Shown here piece by piece: positions 1 to 6,927 of a stretch of DNA of 43,617 nucleotides. The position numbers and the translations under genes are program-made. This DNA comes from Erysipelotrichales bacterium. GTDB lineage: Bacteria; Bacillota_I; Bacilli_A; Erysipelotrichales; Erysipelotrichaceae. Position 1 is the first letter of the stretch. Each line of letters starts with the position of its first letter. The notes beneath the pieces are model-generated. The model was given only the letters and a program-made list of their open reading frames with translations. It made no database searches and was not told the origin of the DNA. The stretch spans positions 1 to 43,617 of the forward strand of contig JAFXJJ010000040.1 of the NCBI GenBank assembly GCA_017532345.1, read 5' to 3'.

Positions 1-1
1 A

Positions 2-496
2 GTAGAATTATTCGTTAATGAAACAAGCTTAGGTAAGAAAACAGCAGAAGATCATTTCTTCTACTTTGAAGTACCAAACGTTGGTGAATCTACATTAGTA
101 GCAGTAGCAGGAGAATGTAGAGATGAAAGTAAGCTACGTAAAGTTGATACATTTAATGAAGCATATCGTCTAAAAGAAAAAGGTGCTGTATTAAACTGGT
201 TTGATATCACAACACCTGAAGGTTATTATTCATTAAATGATAAATTAGAAGACTTAGTTAAAGCACCAGAAGGTGGAGCTATTCTTGGTCAATTAATGGC
301 TAAGATGATGCCTGCTAAGGAAGGTGAAGAAAATGCTATGAACGATCCAGAAAATGCTGGTAAGATGATTCAAATGCTAGGTAGCTTTACTATCTTACGT
401 TTAATCGGTTTAATTGGTAACATGGGTGTTAAGCCTTCTAAAGAAGATTTATTAGCATTAAATGCTCAATTAAATACTGTTAAAAAGGTAGACTAA
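2..496 (+). CDS. Glycoside hydrolase family 2 beta-galactosidase, C-terminal part
   Basis: This is the last 164 residues of a gene that starts before the window. The opening residues VELFVNETSLGKK match the 'VELFxNGxSLG' strand of the C-terminal beta-sandwich of GH2 beta-galactosidases, and VDTFNEAYRLKEKG and NWFDI continue that pattern. A methionine-rich helical tail of about 90 residues follows, as I recall for GH2 proteins of Firmicutes. The catalytic TIM barrel is outside the window, so substrate and active site cannot be read. It probably hydrolyses a beta-galactoside or related beta-glycoside. Its stop codon overlaps by four bases the stop of the convergent AraC-type gene, a plausible regulator of it. 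GH2 family is fairly sure; beta-galactosidase specificity is inferred from the C-terminal domain only. Confidence 0.75.
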   Translation, partial: VELFVNETSLGKKTAEDHFFYFEVPNVGESTLVAVAGECRDESKLRKVDTFNEAYRLKEKGAVLNWFDITTPEGYYSLNDKLEDLVKAPEGGAILGQLMAKMMPAKEGEENAMNDPENAGKMIQMLGSFTILRLIGLIGNMGVKPSKEDLLALNAQLNTVKKVD

Positions 497-1695
497 GAGT
501 TTCTCCAAACTCTTGGTGACATTCCAGTTTCGCGAGTAAATAATCTCGTGAAATAATGAATATCTGAAATGCCGGATTGATTTGCGATATTTTGAATTGA
601 CAGAGATGTACTTTTCAAAAGTTTCTTCGCATATTCGATTCGGCTTTTATTAACGTATTCGGTTAATGTCATACCTACTTCTTTCTTGAATAACGTTGAT
701 AAATAACTAGTATTTAAGAACAATTCTTTCGCAAAGCGTTTTAAACTTAAATCACTAGTTAGTGAAGCTTCTATAGCAGCCAAGATATGTCGAATAGGCT
801 CTGAATAAGTTGAAGTACTATGTGTATTTATTAGGTTACAATATGATTTAATGATATTAATATTTATATTTACAATATCAGTTTCATTTTGCATTGTATT
901 GATTTCGTTGTTCAGTGCATTGTAGATTCTATCGATATAAAATGGATGTATTCCTGCCAAATAAATAGATCTTCTTATTAATGTATTAAAGGATATTAAG
1001 ATATTTTTATATTCTGGTATTGTACTATATTCTAGTGGCACTAGATGCGATGATACCATATTATCAATAATGGATAAAGCTTTATAGGTATTGCCATTTG
1101 TAACAGCCTCTAATAATAGGTCTTCAAATGTATATCTTTTCTCAAGTAATTGCATACTTAAAATAGGGTCATTAGGAATAATAAACTGATGTAATTCTCG
1201 ATATTCATCTTCACTTTCTAAGTTTTTTAAGTCTAAATACAGTGAATTAATCTTATCATTATGACATATATTACTATAGGCATGATGCAATACTAATTGA
1301 AATGAATGTCGGTCTAATACATACGGAAGAGCAAAATAGTAGTCTTTTAATTGTGAGAATAATTCAGCTGGGATATGTAGGTTGTTCATTAAGGCAATTA
1401 TATCTTGATCATTTATTGCTTTATATAGATACGGACCAATGAATAAATAGTTATCAGTTTCAGGTAAATAGAAAAAAGTATAATTACAATCATAATAATC
1501 AGTTATATGATAGATCGTGTTTGCTTCGATTTCTGTAATTCGATTATTACTTTTTTCTTCGCTATATGCAAATATAGTATTTCTAAGTCCCATATCTAAT
1601 TTAGATAAGTCAAAGTCATATCCAGTAGTTACTAAAGATTGTATATGCATGTCATTTAAATAATTATATAGAAATGTAAGTAAAGTGTTGTTCAT
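493..1695 (-). CDS. AraC-family transcriptional regulator
   Basis: A 400-residue DNA-binding regulator. The last 100 residues form the double helix-turn-helix of the AraC/XylS family: SLKRFAKELFLNTSYLSTLF is the first helix-turn-helix, and IQNIANQSGISDIHYFTRLF with GMSPRVWR is the second, best conserved one. The first 290 or so residues resemble no sensor domain I can name; they are rich in Tyr, Asn and Leu and have no membrane segment. The start has a good ribosome site (AAGGAGAG). The gene converges on the GH2 gene, with overlapping stops, so it may control that sugar locus, perhaps by sensing a sugar through the N-terminal domain. The DNA-binding class is sure; the ligand and target are inference. 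Confidence 0.9.
   Translation of the reverse strand: MNNTLLTFLYNYLNDMHIQSLVTTGYDFDLSKLDMGLRNTIFAYSEEKSNNRITEIEANTIYHITDYYDCNYTFFYLPETDNYLFIGPYLYKAINDQDIIALMNNLHIPAELFSQLKDYYFALPYVLDRHSFQLVLHHAYSNICHNDKINSLYLDLKNLESEDEYRELHQFIIPNDPILSMQLLEKRYTFEDLLLEAVTNGNTYKALSIIDNMVSSHLVPLEYSTIPEYKNILISFNTLIRRSIYLAGIHPFYIDRIYNALNNEINTMQNETDIVNININIIKSYCNLINTHSTSTYSEPIRHILAAIEASLTSDLSLKRFAKELFLNTSYLSTLFKKEVGMTLTEYVNKSRIEYAKKLLKSTSLSIQNIANQSGISDIHYFTRLFTRETGMSPRVWRNS
495..514. terminator. Hairpin shared by two convergent gene ends
   Basis: An 8-base perfect stem (AAGAGTTT / AAACTCTT) encloses the loop CTCC. It begins inside the stop codon of the GH2 gene and lies within the last codons of the convergent AraC-type gene. 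There is no T-run on the plus side; on the minus side a TTTTT lies about eight bases beyond the stem. It may be a weak terminator or a transcript-end stabiliser for both genes. Confidence 0.45.
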
Positions 1696-1709
1696 AGTAA
1701 TCTCTCCTT

Positions 1710-1734
1710 ATAAATATTTTTGCATAATATTTAT
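1710..1734. repeat. Inverted repeat in the leader of the AraC-type gene
   Basis: The arms ATAAATATT and AATATTTAT are separated by seven bases. The repeat lies directly upstream of the ribosome site of the leftward AraC-type gene and within the region shared with the divergent PAP2 gene. It could be an operator, for example for autoregulation, but the arms are pure A+T and could arise by chance in DNA this AT-rich. Confidence 0.3.
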
Positions 1735-1791
1735 AAAATATCAATTATAAGTAAATATACTACAACATGAAAATTGAAGATAGTTCTTTTG

Positions 1792-1820
1792 TTGAATGTT
1801 TTATCTAAAAGTGGTATGAT
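1792..1820 (+). promoter_or_regulatory. Promoter of the PAP2 phosphatase gene
   Basis: The -35 box TTGAAT (1792-1797) and -10 box TATGAT (1815-1820) are 17 bases apart. The start codon follows 24 bases later with the ribosome site GAGGGG between. Box match and position fit a sigma-A promoter. Confidence 0.7.
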
Positions 1821-1844
1821 ATAGTAGAGTGAGGGGATAATTGT

Positions 1845-2393
1845 ATGATTACTTCTTTTGACACAATGATATTGAATTTAATTCAAGAATTTGTAAGAAA
1901 CGACTTTTTGGACTTATTTTTTGTATTTGTAACTAAATTAGGCGATGAGGGTTATATTTGGATTGCCATGGCTATACTATTATTGTTTAGAAAAGATACA
2001 AGAAAATATGGTTTAATGGTTGGTCTTGCATTATTACTTGGATTGCTTATCAATAACAATGGTATAAAACCATTAGTTGCTAGAAGTAGACCTTGTTGGG
2101 TTAATGAAATTGAGTTATTAATTTCAATGCCTAGTGGTTATTCCTTCCCAAGTGGGCATACTTGTAGTAGCATGGCTGCAGCTTATGTACTAAATAAATG
2201 GAATCCTAAGTATGGCAAATATATTTACGCTTTAGCTATCTTAATTGCATTTAGTAGATTATATTTATATGTACATTATCCTACTGATGTGCTTGTAGGT
2301 GCATTGGTTGGTACATTATGTGGAGCTATTTCATTATGGTTATATAAGAAAGGTTATTTGTCTAAATTATTCTCATTATTCAAGTGTGAATAA
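1845..2393 (+). CDS. PAP2-family membrane phosphatase
   Basis: A 182-residue integral membrane phosphatase of the type-2 phosphatidic acid phosphatase family. The three-part signature is complete: KPLVARSRP (K-x6-RP), PSGHT, and SRLYLYVHYPTD (SR-x5-H-x3-D). The second-motif histidine is the presumed acid/base and the third-motif histidine the nucleophile. About five or six hydrophobic segments surround these motifs, placing the active site at the outer face. Likely substrates are undecaprenyl diphosphate or phosphatidic/phosphatidylglycerol phosphates; the family does not allow a choice from sequence alone. It has its own promoter and ribosome site GAGGGG. The dipeptidase gene follows after 43 bases and may be cotranscribed. 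Confidence 0.9.
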   Translation: MITSFDTMILNLIQEFVRNDFLDLFFVFVTKLGDEGYIWIAMAILLLFRKDTRKYGLMVGLALLLGLLINNNGIKPLVARSRPCWVNEIELLISMPSGYSFPSGHTCSSMAAAYVLNKWNPKYGKYIYALAILIAFSRLYLYVHYPTDVLVGALVGTLCGAISLWLYKKGYLSKLFSLFKCE

Positions 2394-2436
2394 TATTATG
2401 ATTATATAAGTATATATAATAAATGGAGGTAAACTT

Positions 2437-3363
2437 ATGAAAATTTTTGATTTACATTGTGATATTGGTAGTGATTGTGAATATCAATTAATGAAAGGTG
2501 AATTGGAGCCTTTTAAGACACGCCATTTACAAAAGTTAATTGATGGAGAAGTTAGCTATGTATGTTGTGCATGCTTCTTTTATGGAAAAGAAACATGGGA
2601 TGAAATGGCTAAGATGATTGTTGACATGAATAGTGAATTAATGAAGAATGATGTGGTGTTCGTAAAGGATAACCTAGATTATTTCAAGGAACATCGTGTA
2701 CATGGAATTATTAGTGTAGAAGGTATGTGTGGTGTCCAAGAGAATCCAAGAGAAAAAGTACAATTTATGAAAGAACATAACGTAAAGGTTGCTTCACTTG
2801 CTTGGAATGATGAAAACTACCTTGCTACTGGTGTTAAAGGTAATGTATGCAGAGGTTTAACTAGTGCAGGACTAGAAGCGATTGATGAAATGGCAAAATG
2901 TGGAATTGCATTAGATGTCTCGCATTTAAATGAAGCAAGCTTCTGGGATGTTATTAAAAATCATAGTGGTAAGGTATGTGCAACTCACTCTAATGCTCGT
3001 ACATTATGTTCACATGATCGTAACTTAACTGATATGCAAATTAAAGCATTAGCTGCTAAGGGTGGTATTATTGGTATGAATGCATGCCGTTTCTTCGTTA
3101 GTGATAATGAAGAAGAACAAAATGTTGAAACATTAGCTAAACATGCGAAATATATTGCTGATTTAGTAGGTGTAGAACATGTGGCGTGTGGTTTTGATTT
3201 CATGGATTTCTTTGGTGAAGGTGGCTTAGGTGAGATGGCTAAAGATATTGAAAGTGATGATAAAGCACAAAACTTTGTAGAAGCTTTACGTAAGGTAGGC
3301 TTTACTGAAGAAGAAGTAGAAAAAATCTGTTATAAGAATGCATTAGATTTCTTTACAAAATAA
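2437..3363 (+). CDS. Membrane-dipeptidase-like metallopeptidase (M19)
   Basis: A 308-residue cytosolic zinc dipeptidase of peptidase family M19 (renal dipeptidase type), with no signal peptide. Visible binuclear-metal motifs are H-x-D near the start (FDLHCD), a bridging glutamate in ISVEGMCG, histidines in LDVSHLNE and ATHSNAR, and the aspartate motif CGFDFMD near the end. SLAWNDENYLATG is the family's substrate-region motif. It probably cleaves L-Xaa-L/D-Xaa dipeptides from peptide uptake or wall turnover. Length is slightly below the usual 320-370. The ribosome site GGAGGT is strong. A hairpin shared with the convergent antiporter gene ends the unit. Confidence 0.9.
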   Translation: MKIFDLHCDIGSDCEYQLMKGELEPFKTRHLQKLIDGEVSYVCCACFFYGKETWDEMAKMIVDMNSELMKNDVVFVKDNLDYFKEHRVHGIISVEGMCGVQENPREKVQFMKEHNVKVASLAWNDENYLATGVKGNVCRGLTSAGLEAIDEMAKCGIALDVSHLNEASFWDVIKNHSGKVCATHSNARTLCSHDRNLTDMQIKALAAKGGIIGMNACRFFVSDNEEEQNVETLAKHAKYIADLVGVEHVACGFDFMDFFGEGGLGEMAKDIESDDKAQNFVEALRKVGFTEEEVEKICYKNALDFFTK

Positions 3364-3370
3364 ACTAAAA

Positions 3371-3394
3371 AGACATATTCAAGTGAATATGTCT
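3371..3394. terminator. Bidirectional terminator, dipeptidase / antiporter
   Basis: A 10-base perfect stem (AGACATATTC / GAATATGTCT) with loop AAGT is followed by CTATTTTTA on the plus strand and a T-rich run on the minus strand. It lies between two convergent stop codons. Confidence 0.85.
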
Positions 3395-3405
3395 CTATTT
3401 TTATA

Positions 3406-4584
3406 TTAGCCTTGTGTTTTGATTTCGCCAGCTTTAGTTAATGACCATTTAGTAATAGCAGGTCCAACTAATTCATAAATCAATGTTGCACATAAAACTA
3501 CAGCACGAATTGTACTTCCAGTACCAGGTACAATTCTTTCGGCAGCTAATGATAACCCGATTGCAACCCCGGCTTGAGGAATTAATGCAGGTCCTAACCA
3601 ACGAACAACAGGGTCGCTAGCCTTCATAATCTTAGCACCAGCAGCAGCACCAGCAACCTTACCAATTACACGAACTACTACATAAATTATACCAACTAAT
3701 CCGATTTGAGGGATAATAGCTAGATTTAATTCAGCACCTGATAATACGAAGAAAATCATAAGTAGTGGTGGAGTGAATTCATCAGCAATTTGCATAATTT
3801 CTTCTGACTTGTTGTAGAAGTTAGTAAATACAGCACCAAATGCCATACATAATAATAATTCTGAAATGCCTAATGTTGCTGCAAGACCAACACCTAATAA
3901 TACGAATGCGATTGTATAAGTTAAACGATTACTACGTCCCTTAACAACACGGAATGGAACAATGAATAGCATACCTAAGATTGCACCAAGTCCAAGTGAC
4001 ATCACGATTTCTAAAATAGGATCAACTAATGAAGCAATGATATTTCCTTGTCCACCAGTAGTTATGGATTGAGCGACTGCAGTTGCCAATGCGAAACCAA
4101 TTAAAGCTACAGCATCATCAATTGCAACTACAGATAATAATGTTTCAGTTACAGGCCCCTTTGCTTTATATTGTTTGATAACCATAATTGTAGCAGCTGG
4201 AGCAGTGGCAGCAGCGATAGCACCTAACATAATTGAGAATGGTGCATCAAAGCCAGCTAATAGTAATGCAATGATAACGAAGAATACAGCGCATAAAGCT
4301 TCAAGTATCGCGATAACGATAGGTGTTAATCCTACACGCTTAAAATACGACATTTTAAATTCAGCACCGATTGAGAAAGCAATAAATCCTAATGCTACAC
4401 TTGATAAGAATGATAATGATTCGACAGCACTTTCTGGAATAATACCAGATAAGTGTGGTCCAATTAATAAACCAGCAATTAAGTAACCAGTAACTGCAGG
4501 TAACTTAACCTTACGAATTACTAAAGCTCCTATAATCCCAAAGCATAGTAATAAACCTACATAAAATAAAATATTAAATTCCAT
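3406..4584 (-). CDS. Cation:proton antiporter (CPA2 / Na+/H+ exchanger type)
   Basis: A 392-residue membrane protein with about 12-13 helices, of the monovalent cation:proton antiporter-2 superfamily. The core is visible: AAATAPAATIMVIKQY (the unwound-helix motif, residues 125-138) and VVAIDDAVALIG with the paired aspartates Asp156-Asp157. A DD pair is known from electrogenic NhaA-type exchangers, whereas Kef-type channels carry QD, so sodium or potassium efflux in exchange for protons is likely. It ends soon after the last helix and has no cytoplasmic RCK/TrkA domain. The gene lies 17 bases downstream of a PII-like gene in the same operon, which could supply the missing regulatory module. 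The family is sure; ion specificity is not determinable. Confidence 0.9.
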   Translation of the reverse strand: MEFNILFYVGLLLCFGIIGALVIRKVKLPAVTGYLIAGLLIGPHLSGIIPESAVESLSFLSSVALGFIAFSIGAEFKMSYFKRVGLTPIVIAILEALCAVFFVIIALLLAGFDAPFSIMLGAIAAATAPAATIMVIKQYKAKGPVTETLLSVVAIDDAVALIGFALATAVAQSITTGGQGNIIASLVDPILEIVMSLGLGAILGMLFIVPFRVVKGRSNRLTYTIAFVLLGVGLAATLGISELLLCMAFGAVFTNFYNKSEEIMQIADEFTPPLLMIFFVLSGAELNLAIIPQIGLVGIIYVVVRVIGKVAGAAAGAKIMKASDPVVRWLGPALIPQAGVAIGLSLAAERIVPGTGSTIRAVVLCATLIYELVGPAITKWSLTKAGEIKTQG

Positions 4585-4601
4585 CTCTCAATATACCTCT
4601 A

Positions 4602-4952
4602 TTACTTAGTAAAGCTTCCACCATAGATTGAAGTAATAGGTGTTGTGAATAAGATACCAGTATTTGGCTGAGATAAATCACCAACAACTTCATTTGTGAT
4701 AGCACGAAGATCATCAACTTGTTCATCTTTGACAACCATCATGATTGTTTTACTTTGTTCTCTTTCCTTATTTAAAATAGTACGTAATGTACCTAAGAAT
4801 AAAAACTCATCTTCATCATGGTTTGCTGCTAATTCACTTGCCATACCTGAAGAATTTAAAATAGTAGCACCATATACTCCATAATCAGCAAATCTAGTTA
4901 ATAATGGATCAAGGCGATCATAATTTTTTAAAATAATAACCATTAATTGCAT
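4602..4952 (-). CDS. PII-like signalling protein linked to an antiporter
   Basis: A small soluble protein of 116 residues when started at the ATG at 4952, which has the ribosome site AGAGGA at good spacing. A longer reading frame adds 30 residues that run back into the promoter and is rejected. Length and layout (strand MQLMVIILK, helix, strand GATILNSS, a loop at residues 36-48, then a strand/helix/strand with SKTIMMVVKDEQ) suggest the ferredoxin-like fold of PII/CutA-like proteins. The standard PII nucleotide motifs and the uridylylated tyrosine are not recognisable. It precedes the antiporter gene by 17 bases. PII-like proteins elsewhere bind nucleotides or second messengers and control a neighbouring transporter, so the same is proposed here. 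The fold assignment is moderately secure; the ligand is unknown. Confidence 0.65.
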   Translation of the reverse strand: MQLMVIILKNYDRLDPLLTRFADYGVYGATILNSSGMASELAANHDEDEFLFLGTLRTILNKEREQSKTIMMVVKDEQVDDLRAITNEVVGDLSQPNTGILFTTPITSIYGGSFTK

Positions 4953-4983
4953 AAATGTATCCTCTTTTCTTTTAACCGTAGAT

Positions 4984-5012
4984 AGTATAGTCCTCTGTCC
5001 TTGGAAATTCAA
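4984..5012 (-). promoter_or_regulatory. Promoter of the PII-like / antiporter operon
   Basis: On the minus strand TTGAAT (5007-5012) and TATACT (4984-4989) are exactly 17 bases apart. The PII-like start codon follows 31 bases downstream. This position excludes the longer reading frame that would begin at 5042. Confidence 0.8.
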
Positions 5013-5074
5013 GTAATATTTAAAGTTTTTTTTCAAAATCACATATAATTTTCACATTTCTTTCACATTTACAG

Positions 5075-5103
5075 TTGATTTACTATTTATACAGTCATAT
5101 AAT
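5075..5103 (+). promoter_or_regulatory. Promoter of the ABC exporter operon
   Basis: TTGATT (5075-5080) and TATAAT (5098-5103) are 17 bases apart. The first ABC gene starts 33 bases downstream after the ribosome site GAGGTG. Confidence 0.8.
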
Positions 5104-5136
5104 TAATATGTTGAGAATAGAAATGAGGTGGGTAAG

Positions 5137-6927
5137 ATGAAATCTATGAATTTTTTATACAAGTACATTAAAGATGATATTAAGCGCATGGTAGGGGTTG
5201 TATGCGCCGGCATCGCATACGTTTTTTTAATGCTTTTATCACCTTTGATGCTGGGGTTTATTGTTGACAGTGTGATTGGGAGTGAACCTGTAAGCAATAG
5301 AGTTATATTGGCAATTAGCAATATGGTTGGTGGTGTTAGCTATTTAAAAGAGCATTTATGGGTTGCATGCTTAATGATGGCTTTCATCACAATTCTTAGT
5401 GCTGTATGTCAGTATTTAAGAGGCAGGGGTAATGCATACATAGGGGAGAATATCGCTAAACGTATTAAAGAAGCTTTATACTCGCATTTACAGTTATTAC
5501 CATATGCATATCATGTGTCTGCAAAGACAGGTGATTTAATTCAAAGATGTACTAGTGATGTAGACCAAATACGTCGTTTCTTTGGTGCACAATTATCTGA
5601 AATAATATATTGTATTTCTACTATAATGATTGCCTTAGTTATACTATTTTCGATTTACCCTAAACTTGCATTATGTTCAATCGTATCAATGCCAATACTA
5701 ATCATATTTGCTTTTGTATATTTTAGAAGAATGCAGAAAGTATTCCGTAAGAGTGATGAGGTAGATGGTGAATTAAATGCCCTTGTCCAAGAAAACGCTA
5801 GTGGAGTACGTGTGGTTAAGGCATTTGATATGGAACGTAGTGAAATTGAAAAGTTTGAAAAGAAAAATCGTGAGTATACGGATTATACTTTTGATATGAT
5901 TAAACTATTAGGTTTATATTGGGGAGCAAGTGATGTTATTTGCTTACTACAAATATTAGCTGTTATCTTATTAGGACTATACTTCTCTATTTATAGTGAT
6001 CTTACTATCGGTAATTACTTCGTGTTTGTTACATATGAAAGTATGATATTATGGCCAGTAAGACAATTAGGGAGAATTCTTGCTGATATGGGGAAAATGG
6101 GGGTAGCAGCATCTCGTATTCAAGAGATTATGAATGAACCTATTGAAGATATGAAACAAGGCGATAATCATGTGATTGAAGGAAATGTTTCATTTAAGGA
6201 TGTTCGATTCTCTTATGATGAAAATACTACTGTATTAAATGGTGTTACATTCGATGTAGAAGCAGGTCAAACAATTGCCGTAATGGGACCTACTGGATCT
6301 GGTAAGAGTTCTTTAATACATTTATTAACACGCCTATATGATTATGAAGGTAGTATTAAAATAGATGGTAAAGAGCTTAATACTATTAATAAACAAAACT
6401 GTAGACAACAAGTAGGTATTGTACTACAAGAACCATTCTTATTTTCTAAAACAATTCGTGATAATTTGAAAATTGCTCATCGTGATGCTAGCGATGATAT
6501 GATGTTTAAGGCATGTCGCATTGCTTCTGTACATGATGTTATCGAGGAATTTGATAGAGGTTATGAAACTGAAGTAGGTGAACGTGGGGTTACATTAAGT
6601 GGTGGTCAAAAACAACGTATTGCCATCGCTCGTACTATTTTAAATGAATGTCCTATTATGATTTTTGATGACTCATTAAGTGCTGTAGATACAGATACTG
6701 ATGCGGAAATTCGTAAACAATTAAAATCAATGGACAAAAAGACTACGATGTTTATCATTACTCACCGTGTTGCTAGTGCAATGGAAGCAGATAAGATTAT
6801 CATGTTAGAAGATGGTGTTATCTCTCAAATGGGAACACATGATGAATTAATGAAACAAGATGGTTTATATGCTAGAATCGCTGCAATTCAAAGTAACATC
6901 AAGAGGGGAGATGATGTAAATGAATAA
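5137..6927 (+). CDS. ABC exporter half-transporter with degenerate catalytic site (subunit 1)
   Basis: A 596-residue fused permease/ATPase of the multidrug/lipid exporter class. Six membrane helices fill roughly residues 1-315. The ATPase domain has Walker A GPTGSGKSS (about residue 384), Q-loop LQEPFLFS, signature LSGGQKQ (about 487), Walker B IMIFDDS (about 507-513) and H-loop ITHR. The usual catalytic glutamate after Walker B is Asp, as in the degenerate subunit of heterodimeric exporters such as TM287/288 or BmrC/BmrD. The ATG at 5137 is chosen over an in-frame GTG nine bases earlier because the GTG lies in the ribosome site GAGGTG. It overlaps the partner gene by eight bases, so the two are translationally coupled. 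The exported substrate is unknown; drugs, peptides or lipids are possible. Confidence 0.93.
   Translation: MKSMNFLYKYIKDDIKRMVGVVCAGIAYVFLMLLSPLMLGFIVDSVIGSEPVSNRVILAISNMVGGVSYLKEHLWVACLMMAFITILSAVCQYLRGRGNAYIGENIAKRIKEALYSHLQLLPYAYHVSAKTGDLIQRCTSDVDQIRRFFGAQLSEIIYCISTIMIALVILFSIYPKLALCSIVSMPILIIFAFVYFRRMQKVFRKSDEVDGELNALVQENASGVRVVKAFDMERSEIEKFEKKNREYTDYTFDMIKLLGLYWGASDVICLLQILAVILLGLYFSIYSDLTIGNYFVFVTYESMILWPVRQLGRILADMGKMGVAASRIQEIMNEPIEDMKQGDNHVIEGNVSFKDVRFSYDENTTVLNGVTFDVEAGQTIAVMGPTGSGKSSLIHLLTRLYDYEGSIKIDGKELNTINKQNCRQQVGIVLQEPFLFSKTIRDNLKIAHRDASDDMMFKACRIASVHDVIEEFDRGYETEVGERGVTLSGGQKQRIAIARTILNECPIMIFDDSLSAVDTDTDAEIRKQLKSMDKKTTMFIITHRVASAMEADKIIMLEDGVISQMGTHDELMKQDGLYARIAAIQSNIKRGDDVNE

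Noticed and set aside
2985..3203. Minus-strand open frame inside the dipeptidase gene
   Set aside because: It is a shadow of a well-supported plus-strand gene, with no ribosome site and no recognisable protein; the same holds for the other short antisense frames in the window.
4953..5042. A 30-residue N-terminal extension of the PII-like protein
   Set aside because: It would start upstream of the -35 box of the operon's own promoter, and AGAGGA stands before the internal ATG at 4952.
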